Positions 1 to 8,712 of a DNA stretch of 11,405 nucleotides are shown here, one piece after another (position 1 is the stretch's first letter; each line of letters begins with the position of its first letter). Below the pieces are notes generated by a model. That model was given only the letters and a program-made list of their open reading frames with translations. It did no database searches and had not been told where the DNA came from. The translations under genes and the position numbers were made by a program. The stretch spans positions 1 through 11,405 of the forward strand of contig CANPWT010000034.1 in the NCBI GenBank assembly GCA_947584775.1, written 5' to 3'. Origin of the DNA: an uncultured Clostridia bacterium. GTDB taxonomy: Bacteria > Bacillota > Clostridia > Christensenellales > UBA1242.

Positions 1-3000
1 TTTTTGATTGTCAACAAAATCCTTATACGTTGCAGCCACCCCGTTGAATTTAACTTTTATTTGGTTAGAAACTAGGGTTGGGCCGCCCGCTTTTTCCATT
101 GCCCAGGTGGAGTTTTTGTTATCCCCAAAACTGAACCCGCTGTATTGCGTAGGATTAAATATTTCAGTTATGGCGATGTTGCCAACGCCTTGCGGACAAG
201 GCTCGTTTGTATTTACCACAATTTGATAACAATTTGTAAATCCAGATTGGTTTCGTGGCGCAAACATATTTATAATGTTGGACGAGTTATCGCCGCCGTT
301 GATGTAACTATAACTTGTGGCAATACTGCCCGAGTTTTCTGCAACAAAGCCGCTGAAATCACTTTCGCCCCGCCTAAAGGATGCAATTTTTATGTAGCAA
401 TCCAAAATTGAGCCATCGTTTTCAAACACAAAGCCAGACGAAACATTGTTGACCAATAATTTATTGCAACCGTTTTCTATTTCCACATAACTCATGCTTA
501 TTTTGCCCGTGCTGTGGTTTGTGTACACTAGGCCGGCAACATTAACTGTAATTGGTGCGGCAACATTACTGTTGTAAGCGTAAATGCCAAAAGTGTTGTC
601 AGGTGCATTTTGTTCGTACGCACAAGATGCGATTGTGCCATAATTTTCGTACAACAAGCCGCCCATGTTCATAAGCCCTGCCATACTTAAATAACTGTAC
701 GAGTGGGTGATGTAGCCGGTTTGTGAGTTGGTTACAACCAAACCGCCCGCATTAAAGTTATATTCGTTGGTGGATTCGCTTATATTTTCCAATGTGCTGG
801 CGCGTAATGCCACACTGCCCACAACTGAACAGTTGGTTATTACGCCATTGTTGGTTATTGCAAGGCCGCCAAAGTTTGCGCTTGTGTAATTTATTGTTTG
901 ATTAGAATTGTCGCAAACATCTTTATAATTTGTAACCACAATGGATGTGTTTCTAAAATCTATACTGCCATACTTTTTGGTGCCATAATCCACTGTTAAA
1001 TTTTTAACAATAGTGTTTTCCCCAATTGTGCGGAACAAGCCAAGCGTTATATCTTGTTCATTTGATGGAGCAAAACTTTCTATTGTTATTTTGTGTCCGT
1101 TGCCGTCAAACAATGGAATATCTAGGTCAAACGGAACATAGTTGGTTAAAGTTATATCTGTGCAAAGTGTGTACGCCTCAGTTGGCAACATATTTAAAAA
1201 GTCTTCTTTGTTTTCCACCAACAATGTTTCCTCTAATGTGGAGGATGGCGCAAAGTTTAGGGAATATGTGTAAGTATTATCTACTGTGGTAGTATCAGTG
1301 GTTGTTGAGCCCCCGCTTTCCGTTTCGTTTGAACTTCCGCTTTCAGTTTCGGTTGAACTTCCGCTTTCAGTTAGTGTCTTTAAAATTGTATCAACATTAA
1401 AGGATAAAGTGAGAGTTGTATCAGAGTCGTAATCGTTTGCAACTGTGAGTGTTATGGTATTGTTTTCACCATCTTTCAGTGTTACTAAGTTTTCAGAATT
1501 GTTAGATTGTGGGTGTATAGTTAAATAATTATTATTGTAATTATTAATTTCTTGTAAAATTGTTTTTATTGTGTAACGTGTGCCTGTTTCCGTTTCTGCA
1601 AAATCATCTAAATGATATTCGTTGTTATGGTCACGATTGCCGTAAAAACTTATATCGTCCGCGCCAAAATAGAATTGCAAGTTTATAGGAACATTAAAGT
1701 TGCCATAAATTGAACGAGTAAATGCATTGTCCGTTAGTGTTTTTATGCTGTTGTTTACGCTGATGTCGTGAATAACAAATTCAGTTAGGGCAAATTTAAT
1801 TTCTTGCTCGGCCTCCTCTTGCTCGCCATTTTGGTTGGTTAAGGTGGTTTTAACTTTTATTGTTACGGTTTTGTTAATTAAAGTGGAACTATAATCCTGG
1901 TTGTTGTTATATCGCAATGTGTAATAGCCCGCAACCGGTTGCTGTTCTAGGCTGAAATAGTTGTCAAAATCTAAGTCATTGCTTAACGATTTTTCAACAA
2001 TATCTATATTTCCGTCCGAGTTTCTTGGTTCGATGTAAATATCTGCATTGCAACCTATTGCCAGCGGAATTGAGGAATTTCCAACATCAACGCGTACGCC
2101 GTTTGGCTGGATGTAAGTTGCAACAATTTCTGGCAACATTTTTACATCCACAACAATTCTATTTGTAGAAATTGGCGTGGACTGCTCATCAACATACGCG
2201 CTTACTGAAATTGTGTGTGGTTTGGATGTGTAATCTTTGCTTACCTTGGTTGCAACATATATTTTGGAATTGTAACCTAAGTCTGAGAGGTCTTCAATTT
2301 TAGAAAGTTTTATGCCGCGCCCGTCAGTTGTTGGGGTTTCCACAATATTTAGCCTATTTCCGCCTATGCTGGTTAGTTGCGCAAAGGTTATAAGTTCGTT
2401 GCCATCGGTGGTATCTTTAATTTCTAGATAATCAAAATATGCGTTGTTAGGTGCAGTTTCTATTATAATTCTGCCCTCGCCGACTGGGCGGAGAACATTA
2501 TCTAATGTTAGGACATCGTCCTCTGTATAGCCGTTGCTATCACCCTCATTTTGATTCTTTTTATAATAGTTTTTAATGTCTATTTTGCTAATGCGTTGGC
2601 GCAAAACTGTAAAGTCTATTGCCTCAGTTTGTCCGTTAAAATTAAATTCAACGGAAACTAGTTGTTTTTCGTTGTCAACGCTATTTTTATTCACTGTCAG
2701 TTTATATTTTACTGTTTGCACGCCGTCGACTAACATTCCTTCGTCCAAAACTTCCATTGTAAATATATCTGGCAATTTTACTAAATTTTTCACTTCCGCA
2801 CTTGTTAATTTTATATCCGTTGAAATGTAGGCGGTTACAATGGTTGTGTCGTTAGGGTACAAAATTAATTTGCTGTAGTTTAGTGAAATATCCCTCGCGC
2901 CTTTTGCTGTTTGCAAATCAAAAATGGTTTCAGTGTCTGCCATAATTTTTACTTTAACGTTTTGATCATCAGTTTCTTTAACGTTATAATCTATTTCTAT

Positions 3001-6000
3001 ATAAGGATTAATTGTAAAGTGGAATTGAATATCCTCAACATAGTCTAAAACTTTTATGCCAAATGGAACGTTATATGGAACATATACAAGCGCATTGGTT
3101 GGAGTGTCTTCTATAAACTCACAACCGCTAATGTTTAAGTATTTGCTAATACTTTTTTCTAATTTAACATTTTCAGCATTTTCAGTGTTTGGCTTAGGCT
3201 CAGCTTTAATTTCAACCTTTAAGCCCACTTGTTTGTTGGTTACAAGGTTTTCAGTGTTAAGGTTGGAAATTGTGTATTGTTTTAGGCTGCCCATAGCGAT
3301 GCGCTGCAAATCCACAATTGTTTGGTTGTATCTATCCGTAACTTTAACTTCGCCCATTGGGTAACTTACAATAACATCAATTGTGGCAGATATGTTAGCA
3401 TTTATTATTGAACGAATTGTGATGGTTGCGTTGCCCACTCCGCAAACAATTATTTGACCGTCCGAATTTATCCTTACAACTGATGGGGTATCGCTTGTTG
3501 CCATCACTCTTGCGCCGCTGGCGCCTTCGCATTCTATACTTAACAATTCTTGTAATTGTTTAGTGTTATACTCACTAATTTTTTTAGCCTCATCGTTGGT
3601 TAAATTTTCAGGAGTTAGCGATTGATAATAGTATAGATGCAATAATTTTGTTAATTTTTCATCAATTGGATTTTTTACTGTCGCGGTTATGCTTGTTGGC
3701 GCAAGTTCAAAAATTGGGTTGCCGTTATCATCAACAATATAAATATAGCCGCCGTTATATGTAGAATTATGCTTCCATTTGCCTGGTCGCAATGCGATAC
3801 TTGCTTCATTATCTAGTTGGTTATAACTTTCGTCGTCAGGATTTGGACTGTTTCTTGTAAAATTATAAACTTTAAGTGAATTTTTGCCTTCAATACTTAC
3901 AACTGAATATGCGTAAGAAATGTGAGATGTATTGACGTCGCTGTTCTTTTCAATTAGACGACCATCATCTGTTTCGCCGTCTATTTTGCCCATAAAGTAC
4001 ACGTCCATTAAAACGGAATTGTTGTCTTGTGTGTTGGCATTGGTTAAAATGCCGCCAACACTAGTTCCGCTTAGATATGCATTTACGCTGGATAAAGTTA
4101 CCACTGAAATTGTGTAAGTTCCGCCGCTTGATAAATTTTCGTTTTGATCGGATTCTACACCGCCAACAATGCCTCCAACATTTGTGCCAATTATGTCCGC
4201 ATCGCCGGTTATGCTTGATAGGTCTGAATAATTAAAGCGGTAACTATACACTGAACAAAATTTAAACACGCCGTTTGTGGACTTGCCCGCAATGCCGCCA
4301 ACATATTCCCCACCATTTATAGCAGTGGATTTGTCCGTGTTTTGATACATACAAGATTTATAATATCCGCCTTCGTCTAGCCCAACAATGCCGCCAACAT
4401 TTGCTGCGTTTGGAGCTTCTATTATAACTGAACTTGTAATGTTGCAAACATCCGCATCAATTTTACTAAATGTAACTGTTATAATGTTGGTTTGATCCAT
4501 TGTTATTGAGGTTTGGGTGGCAGTTATTTGGTTTTCGCCAATTGCACCGCCAATGCTTGCAGTTGTATTGCCCGAAATTTTGCCATAAACATACATTTTA
4601 GCGTTTTCATTGCCGATTGTTTTTGTGTTTTTGCCAGCAATTAAACCAATTGCACCTGAATTTAAATTTGAAGTGACGGTTAAGTCCGCCATTGCGCCGC
4701 TGTGATTAATGGTTGCAAATGTAATGTCGCCCGAACTTTGCTTGTATGTTATGCCGCCCGTGATTGTGCCATTGTTTTCGCCCACCAAGCCGCCAAAATA
4801 TCCGCTGCCAGAAACTGTGATGCTGCCCGAAGCCGCAATTGCATCAGTTTTGTTAAATGTTATTGTGCCTTTGTTTACGCCAACCAAGCCGCCAAGATTG
4901 CCGTTATTTGCCAATGTTGCTGTGCCATATAAGGTTACTGTGCAGTTTTTTAATTCTGCATCCGTGACTATTTCGCCAATCACGCCAAGGTTACCACTTG
5001 CGGACGAATAATTATATTCTACAACAAAATTCAAATTTGAAATTTTGCCCGAAAGGGTGTTAATTAGGTTAACATGGCTATCGTCTAGCGTTATGCCGGA
5101 AATGGTAAATTGAGAATTGTTATTTGTTACAATGCCGCCGGAAAAATTGTCTATTGTAAATTGTTTGCCGGAAAGGTTGATGTCGTTCATAATTTTGTAA
5201 TATTTGTCTGGCGCTTTTGCAATATCTTCAAACTCGCTTGCATTGGTTACCCAATATGGGGAGGCCTCAGTGCCATTGCTTAAAATTAGGTCAATTACTT
5301 TATACGAGCCATCAAACATTTGGTTGAGTAAAAAGTTATCAAAATTATTGTAGCCAACGCCGTTTGACTCTAACATATCATTAACTGCATCTTTTGAAGC
5401 CACAATTAATTTTAAATTGGAATTGATAAATAAATTTTGGCTAACTGTAAGTTTATTTTCGATGATGGAAACATCGGTTGTTACGCCATTACCCGAGCCA
5501 TCAGCAACAATCATAACTATGCCTGGATGAGATACAGTTTTGCCCTCGCCCGCAATTTGCTCGGCATCCACAACCGCGCTTTCGCCCGCACGCAAATTGA
5601 TGCATGGGTTGCCGGCTTCGTCATATTTTATTATGCTTGCTTGACGCTCGTCCCCCTCCATATAGATGTTGTTTATGTATAAATTTTGAGTTACATCGGC
5701 TGGCTTAACTTCAACCGCGCACACCAAAGTTAAAATGTTGTTAAATTGCTTTATTGTGGCCACAATTTGCACGTTTTGAGCGGATAAATTAAAATCATTT
5801 TCAACATCGTTAGTTTCAAAATTATGTGTGAATTTATAATTATCCTCAGACTCATTTTCAATATCGTTTGGTGCTATCTCCGACCAAGAAATTGGTTCTT
5901 TAATTGTTCCTCTATCAAATGGTTGAATATAATTTTTTAAGTCGTTATCTATGTTAAAATCTATATTTAATATGCTATCGTTTTCAAAATATTCGCTTAA

Positions 6001-8490
6001 TGTGGAGGAATAATATTTTGTTTGAGAATATGTGCTAAGGCTAATGTCGTTATAAGTAACCGGCTTATAAACAAAAATTGTAATCTCTTTTGTTTTTGTT
6101 TCTTGCTCGCCTTTTGTTAAGATATTTGCATAAGTTTGCTGATTTACTGTTAATTTTATTGTTATGTATTTATTTCCTTCTTTAAAAGTTGCATCGGCGA
6201 AAGTGAATGCCCTATATTCCCCATTTTGCGCGGTGTTAACATTAAAGCCGTCATCGGATAAAAAACTATATTCATAGCCCGTTACAATGTTTGAATTAAG
6301 TATGTCATTATTTAATGTAATTTTAAAGTTTAAGGTTGCGTTTTGCGGAACAATGTAATCCGAAACATAGTCAGGGAACGTGTAGGTTTCTCCTTGTTTA
6401 TTTTTTATAATTTTATCTTGCAGGGCGGAATCGAAAGTTAAATCGTAATCGATGTTGTTTTCGGTTACACTTGCATAAACAAAGCAAGGGATTTCCTGCT
6501 GGTAGCCGTTGGCGCAACTGAATTTAATTATATATTGCCCAACGCTTGTTTCCGCGTTATAATCAAAGAAAATGTTGCCGTCTGGTACGCCTGAATTTGC
6601 GTTATAATCATATTTTAAAGAACTATTTGCGGCATTTATGTTCGTGCCCTGATAAATTTTTAATGGGTTGGCTAGATGATTAGGATTTATTACACTAATA
6701 GTAAATGTGGCAGCGGAAATTGAATCGTTTGCAACATTTGTTACATTGCTTAAATCTATAAAGTAACTAGTTGCATCCGCCCTATTTAAGTAAATTTCGC
6801 TAACTTTAATTTTTGGGCCTTCGTTAGGGATGTAAGTGTTTTCGTGGTCTGCCTCGCTATATGTACCGGAATTTATATCAATGTTGTTAACGCCTTCCAA
6901 TTTGTTGAAATTGATTTTTGTTGAAGCGAGGGTGATTGTGTCAAACATTTCCGTTTCGTTCTTTCCCGTTTCGTTTATGCTTTTAACTGTTATGCTTAGC
7001 GCGGTGTTTGATTGCTCGGCTGGGTTTTCTTTATATTTTACAAAAATTGTTTGATTTTGGTTAAATGGCTCGGAAACTATTTTATTGTCCTCATAAGAAA
7101 ATTTCATTGCGTGTTGGTTTAAGTAAAAATTTAAAAGGTATTTATTTTTGCCTAAATCCGCCGAGGTGTATGGGAGGCCACTAGCATTGTCCGTGATTGT
7201 ATTTACACTGCTATCAAAAAGACGAGCATCAATTTCTATTTGCATATTTTTAAAGCGTTCAAGGATGTTTACAGGTTTTGGCGTGAAAACAAATGGGCTG
7301 CCAAGCGCCGAAGTGTAATAATCAAAAATATTTGCTTGTATTTCGTTTGCGCCGGTTGGGTTTAGCGTGCTGCCATTTTGGTCTACCAACAAAGTTGTTG
7401 GCTTTAATGCACTTATAATGGTTAATGTTTTGGTTATTGGCTGATAGTCGCCTGCAAAAAGTGGAACAAGCGACAAGGTTATTTCCACCTTTCCGTCAAC
7501 ATAATCGTTGGCTTGAACGGAAATTTTGTTGTTTTCGTTTAAAACAATAACATTTGGCGAGGAGGAAGTTAGGCTATATGCGTAATTTTCCATTATATAT
7601 TTGGCTTGGAGGTCATTAAACTCGTAATCCTCTTCCTCAATGTGGAGTTTCATTTGCAAATTTAGTGTGTTTAGCCCGCCGTTTGTGTTAATATCGTTGG
7701 CAATTAGGGTTACATCGCCTTCGATTTGGTCGCCGTCAGCCTCGTTAATCAAGTTGATGTCGGACGCAAGGGTTTCTTTAATAAATACAAATTCAACTGG
7801 GCAGTTGCTATATTCTTTAACCTCGTAACCTGGCATATAAGTGATTGGGTACAAACTAAAGGTTTTGCCTATTAAATTGTCGCTTGCTTTTACGCCTGAA
7901 ATGTAAAACACGCCGTCAATTTCTTGTTCGATGAACTGAACATCGGCGTAAGTTGTGTTGTCTAATTTTTTAAAATACACCTTGTCCGTGCTGCCGTATG
8001 GGGATAAGGTTACAAGGTGGGTTGGGTCAAAATTAACATCGCCCTCACCATTTAGGGCAACCACATATTTTTTGCTGTTCAGCGTTAAGTTTTGCGATTT
8101 TTTATTTACATCCAACTTAATGCTAGTTTTTTTGCCGCTGCTTAAGTGAGTTGCAACCAATTCGCCGCTGCCAATAACATTTGCTTGAACTGAGATTACG
8201 GCAAGGTTGTCTTTGTATGTTACAGTTGTGGTTGCCAATTCAATAGGGGAAGATTGAACGGAAATTGAACCAATATCTTTATTTTTAACACCCGAAAAAA
8301 CTAAATTGATTGTTTGGTTAGATAGATCCTCATCTAAATCGTCTAAAACTAAATTAAGGGACGAAATTTTTGCCCCGTCCACATTTGTAAATTCCATTTT
8401 TAAATTTTTATAAATATTTCCGCACGCAGAAAAACTAAAACATATAAAGAAGCAAAATATTGCAAGCGTAAAATTTAAAAATTTTTTCAT
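1..8490 (-). CDS. Giant GLUG-repeat surface lipoprotein (partial, C-terminus outside window)
   Basis: Reading the minus strand from the ATG at 8490 gives 2830 codons without a stop, running off the left edge. I checked the frame at 5223, 4896, 3540, 1203 and 1-3, and all agree. Residues 1-23 form a lipoprotein signal: MKK, a hydrophobic stretch (4-20), then FSAC-G with Cys23 as the likely lipidated residue (Phe at -3 is a loose lipobox). Residues ~24-1077 are Asn/Thr/Ile/Val-rich, beta-type sequence that I do not recognise. Residues ~1078-1596 are a GLUG-repeat module, ~1600-1710 a BIG2-like Ig domain (key stretch VMATSDTPSVVRINSDG, then GVGNATITI), ~2374-2398 an ESGSSTET-type linker, and ~2424-2806 a second GLUG module. 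No catalytic motif was seen. GLUG and BIG2 proteins are generally large secreted or surface proteins, so adhesion or cell-surface structure is an inference. ATG 8490 is preferred over the adjacent ATG at 8493 because it lies 5 bases after GGGGGG, against 2. The translation was done by hand. Confidence 0.9.
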   Translation of the reverse strand, partial: MKKFLNFTLAIFCFFICFSFSACGNIYKNLKMEFTNVDGAKISSLNLVLDDLDEDLSNQTINLVFSGVKNKDIGSISVQSSPIELATTTVTYKDNLAVISVQANVIGSGELVATHLSSGKKTSIKLDVNKKSQNLTLNSKKYVVALNGEGDVNFDPTHLVTLSPYGSTDKVYFKKLDNTTYADVQFIEQEIDGVFYISGVKASDNLIGKTFSLYPITYMPGYEVKEYSNCPVEFVFIKETLASDINLINEADGDQIEGDVTLIANDINTNGGLNTLNLQMKLHIEEEDYEFNDLQAKYIMENYAYSLTSSSPNVIVLNENNKISVQANDYVDGKVEITLSLVPLFAGDYQPITKTLTIISALKPTTLLVDQNGSTLNPTGANEIQANIFDYYTSALGSPFVFTPKPVNILERFKNMQIEIDARLFDSSVNTITDNASGLPYTSADLGKNKYLLNFYLNQHAMKFSYEDNKIVSEPFNQNQTIFVKYKENPAEQSNTALSITVKSINETGKNETEMFDTITLASTKINFNKLEGVNNIDINSGTYSEADHENTYIPNEGPKIKVSEIYLNRADATSYFIDLSNVTNVANDSISAATFTISVINPNHLANPLKIYQGTNINAANSSLKYDYNANSGVPDGNIFFDYNAETSVGQYIIKFSCANGYQQEIPCFVYASVTENNIDYDLTFDSALQDKIIKNKQGETYTFPDYVSDYIVPQNATLNFKITLNNDILNSNIVTGYEYSFLSDDGFNVNTAQNGEYRAFTFADATFKEGNKYITIKLTVNQQTYANILTKGEQETKTKEITIFVYKPVTYNDISLSTYSQTKYYSSTLSEYFENDSILNIDFNIDNDLKNYIQPFDRGTIKEPISWSEIAPNDIENESEDNYKFTHNFETNDVENDFNLSAQNVQIVATIKQFNNILTLVCAVEVKPADVTQNLYINNIYMEGDERQASIIKYDEAGNPCINLRAGESAVVDAEQIAGEGKTVSHPGIVMIVADGSGNGVTTDVSIIENKLTVSQNLFINSNLKLIVASKDAVNDMLESNGVGYNNFDNFLLNQMFDGSYKVIDLILSNGTEASPYWVTNASEFEDIAKAPDKYYKIMNDINLSGKQFTIDNFSGGIVTNNNSQFTISGITLDDSHVNLINTLSGKISNLNFVVEYNYSSASGNLGVIGEIVTDAELKNCTVTLYGTATLANNGNLGGLVGVNKGTITFNKTDAIAASGSITVSGSGYFGGLVGENNGTITGGITYKQSSGDITFATINHSGAMADLTVTSNLNSGAIGLIAGKNTKTIGNENAKMYVYGKISGNTTASIGGAIGENQITATQTSITMDQTNIITVTFSKIDADVCNITSSVIIEAPNAANVGGIVGLDEGGYYKSCMYQNTDKSTAINGGEYVGGIAGKSTNGVFKFCSVYSYRFNYSDLSSITGDADIIGTNVGGIVGGVESDQNENLSSGGTYTISVVTLSSVNAYLSGTSVGGILTNANTQDNNSVLMDVYFMGKIDGETDDGRLIEKNSDVNTSHISYAYSVVSIEGKNSLKVYNFTRNSPNPDDESYNQLDNEASIALRPGKWKHNSTYNGGYIYIVDDNGNPIFELAPTSITATVKNPIDEKLTKLLHLYYYQSLTPENLTNDEAKKISEYNTKQLQELLSIECEGASGARVMATSDTPSVVRINSDGQIIVCGVGNATITIRSIINANISATIDVIVSYPMGEVKVTDRYNQTIVDLQRIAMGSLKQYTISNLNTENLVTNKQVGLKVEIKAEPKPNTENAENVKLEKSISKYLNISGCEFIEDTPTNALVYVPYNVPFGIKVLDYVEDIQFHFTINPYIEIDYNVKETDDQNVKVKIMADTETIFDLQTAKGARDISLNYSKLILYPNDTTIVTAYISTDIKLTSAEVKNLVKLPDIFTMEVLDEGMLVDGVQTVKYKLTVNKNSVDNEKQLVSVEFNFNGQTEAIDFTVLRQRISKIDIKNYYKKNQNEGDSNGYTEDDVLTLDNVLRPVGEGRIIIETAPNNAYFDYLEIKDTTDGNELITFAQLTSIGGNRLNIVETPTTDGRGIKLSKIEDLSDLGYNSKIYVATKVSKDYTSKPHTISVSAYVDEQSTPISTNRIVVDVKMLPEIVATYIQPNGVRVDVGNSSIPLAIGCNADIYIEPRNSDGNIDIVEKSLSNDLDFDNYFSLEQQPVAGYYTLRYNNNQDYSSTLINKTVTIKVKTTLTNQNGEQEEAEQEIKFALTEFVIHDISVNNSIKTLTDNAFTRSIYGNFNVPINLQFYFGADDISFYGNRDHNNEYHLDDFAETETGTRYTIKTILQEINNYNNNYLTIHPQSNNSENLVTLKDGENNTITLTVANDYDSDTTLTLSFNVDTILKTLTESGSSTETESGSSNETESGGSTTTDTTTVDNTYTYSLNFAPSSTLEETLLVENKEDFLNMLPTEAYTLCTDITLTNYVPFDLDIPLFDGNGHKITIESFAPSNEQDITLGLFRTIGENTIVKNLTVDYGTKKYGSIDFRNTSIVVTNYKDVCDNSNQTINYTSANFGGLAITNNGVITNCSVVGSVALRASTLENISESTNEYNFNAGGLVVTNSQTGYITHSYSYLSMAGLMNMGGLLYENYGTIASCAYEQNAPDNTFGIYAYNSNVAAPITVNVAGLVYTNHSTGKISMSYVEIENGCNKLLVNNVSSGFVFENDGSILDCYIKIASFRRGESDFSGFVAENSGSIATSYSYINGGDNSSNIINMFAPRNQSGFTNCYQIVVNTNEPCPQGVGNIAITEIFNPTQYSGFSFGDNKNSTWAMEKAGGPTLVSNQIKVKFNGVAATYKDFVDNQK
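73..1221 (-). repeat. GLUG-like repeat module B of the giant lipoprotein (residues ~2424-2806)
   Basis: This second module has the same layout as module A: a header (LVENKEDFLNML, then YTLCTDITL and FDGNGHKITIESF), seven repeats, and a closing Trp2796 followed by GGPTL. Repeat anchors are at about residues 2541, 2582, 2610, 2652, 2685, 2713 and 2749. Examples are GGLAITNNGVITNC, GGLLYENYGTIASC and SGFVAENSGSIATSYSY. Unlike module A, the Gly after GGLV is replaced (GGLxxxN or SGFxxEN), so this is a diverged subfamily. The coding sequence continues past the closing strand to the window edge. Confidence 0.72.
1298..1369 (-). repeat. 24-bp tandem repeat, three copies, encoding a Ser/Glu/Thr linker
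   Basis: Three adjacent 24-bp units lie at 1298-1321, 1322-1345 and 1346-1369. The latter two differ at a single base, and the first is more diverged. In frame they encode ESGSSTET, ESGSSNET and ESGGSTTT, followed by a Thr-rich run. The repeat sits just before GLUG module B in the giant lipoprotein and looks like a flexible, hydrophilic spacer. A near-identical unit whose length is a multiple of three could change copy number without shifting the frame. Confidence 0.85.
3703..5259 (-). repeat. GLUG-repeat module A of the giant lipoprotein (residues ~1078-1596)
   Basis: The module opens with a header typical of GLUG proteins (PYWVTNASEFEDIAK, then YYKIMNDINLSG). It continues with nine degenerate repeats whose Gly or Gly-Gly anchors fall at about residues 1169, 1200, 1233, 1279, 1314, 1366, 1398, 1439 and 1479, spaced 31-52 residues apart. 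The best copies read GGLVGVNKGTIT, GGLVGENNGTIT, GGIVGLDEGG and GGIAGKSTNG. It closes with a Trp (~1572) and a NGNPIFEL strand, like the W...G.P.L ending common after GLUG arrays. Such arrays are expected to form a beta-solenoid; that fold is inferred from the family, not shown here. Confidence 0.8.
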
Positions 8491-8495
8491 CATTT

Positions 8496-8501
8496 CCCCC
8501 C
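8496..8501 (-). promoter_or_regulatory. G-run ribosome binding site of the giant lipoprotein gene
   Basis: On the minus strand, GGGGGG is followed by AA and then ATGATG. The G-run is 5 bases from the second ATG (8490) and only 2 from the first (8493), which decides the start choice. It is not a textbook AGGAGG, but it can pair partly with the anti-Shine-Dalgarno sequence. Confidence 0.5.
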
Positions 8502-8589
8502 GAAAACGCTGATACCACCTAAATGCTAAAATTAAATTTTGCCTAAAATTAATTTAACCAAAAAATAATTATATATTTATTTTATAAAT

Positions 8590-8617
8590 ATTATAATAAT
8601 TTGTAATATTTTGTCAA
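8590..8617 (-). promoter_or_regulatory. Consensus sigma-A-type promoter of the giant lipoprotein gene
   Basis: On the minus strand, TTGACA (8617-8612) and TATAAT (8595-8590) are separated by 16 bases. Both hexamers match the vegetative consensus perfectly. Transcription should begin near 8583, giving a leader of about 93 bases before ATG 8490. This points to vegetative expression rather than co-regulation with the divergent sporulation genes. Confidence 0.75.
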
Positions 8618-8703
8618 ATAAAAAAATAATAAAAAAAATTAAAATTAATTTACTTAAAAATAATTTGCCGCATAAATATCAATAACAAAAAATATAATTT
8701 AAT

Positions 8704-8708
8704 AGGTG
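8704..8708 (+). promoter_or_regulatory. Ribosome binding site of yabP
   Basis: AGGTG lies 4 bases before the ATG at 8713. It is the only purine-rich Shine-Dalgarno-like element in this AT-rich leader and supports the chosen yabP start. Confidence 0.6.
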
Positions 8709-8712
8709 AAAA

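Larger units (their letters stand above)
8494..8712. other. Divergent AT-rich intergenic region
   Basis: This region separates the leftward lipoprotein gene from the rightward yabP operon. It is almost all A and T except for the leader next to the lipoprotein start (8496-8520). It holds the lipoprotein promoter and an AT-only imperfect palindrome (8565-8600). I find no convincing promoter for yabP. No terminator-like GC hairpin and no RNA gene were seen. Confidence 0.6.

Noticed and set aside
1298..1369. CRISPR-like array
   Set aside because: The repeats are directly adjacent with no spacers and encode an in-frame linker.
8..8149. Small plus-strand reading frames across the left three quarters
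   Set aside because: All lie antisense to the 2830-codon frame, lack ribosome sites and recognisable domains, and overlap each other; the repeated-looking ones at 4702-5011 are the reverse of GLUG repeats.
1..8490. A decayed or frameshifted pseudogene
   Set aside because: The frame is intact from the signal peptide to base 1, with consistent phase at several independent motifs.
8505..8519. A functional T-box riboswitch
   Set aside because: Only part of the T-box core is matched, the leader is about 93 bases, no specifier stem or terminator is seen, and the gene is not an aminoacyl-tRNA or amino-acid gene.
8665..8698. TTGCCG with TATAAT as a vegetative promoter for yabP
   Set aside because: The spacer is 22 bases, too long for sigma-A; a CATAAATA at 8671 only loosely resembles a sporulation-sigma -10 and has no matching -35.
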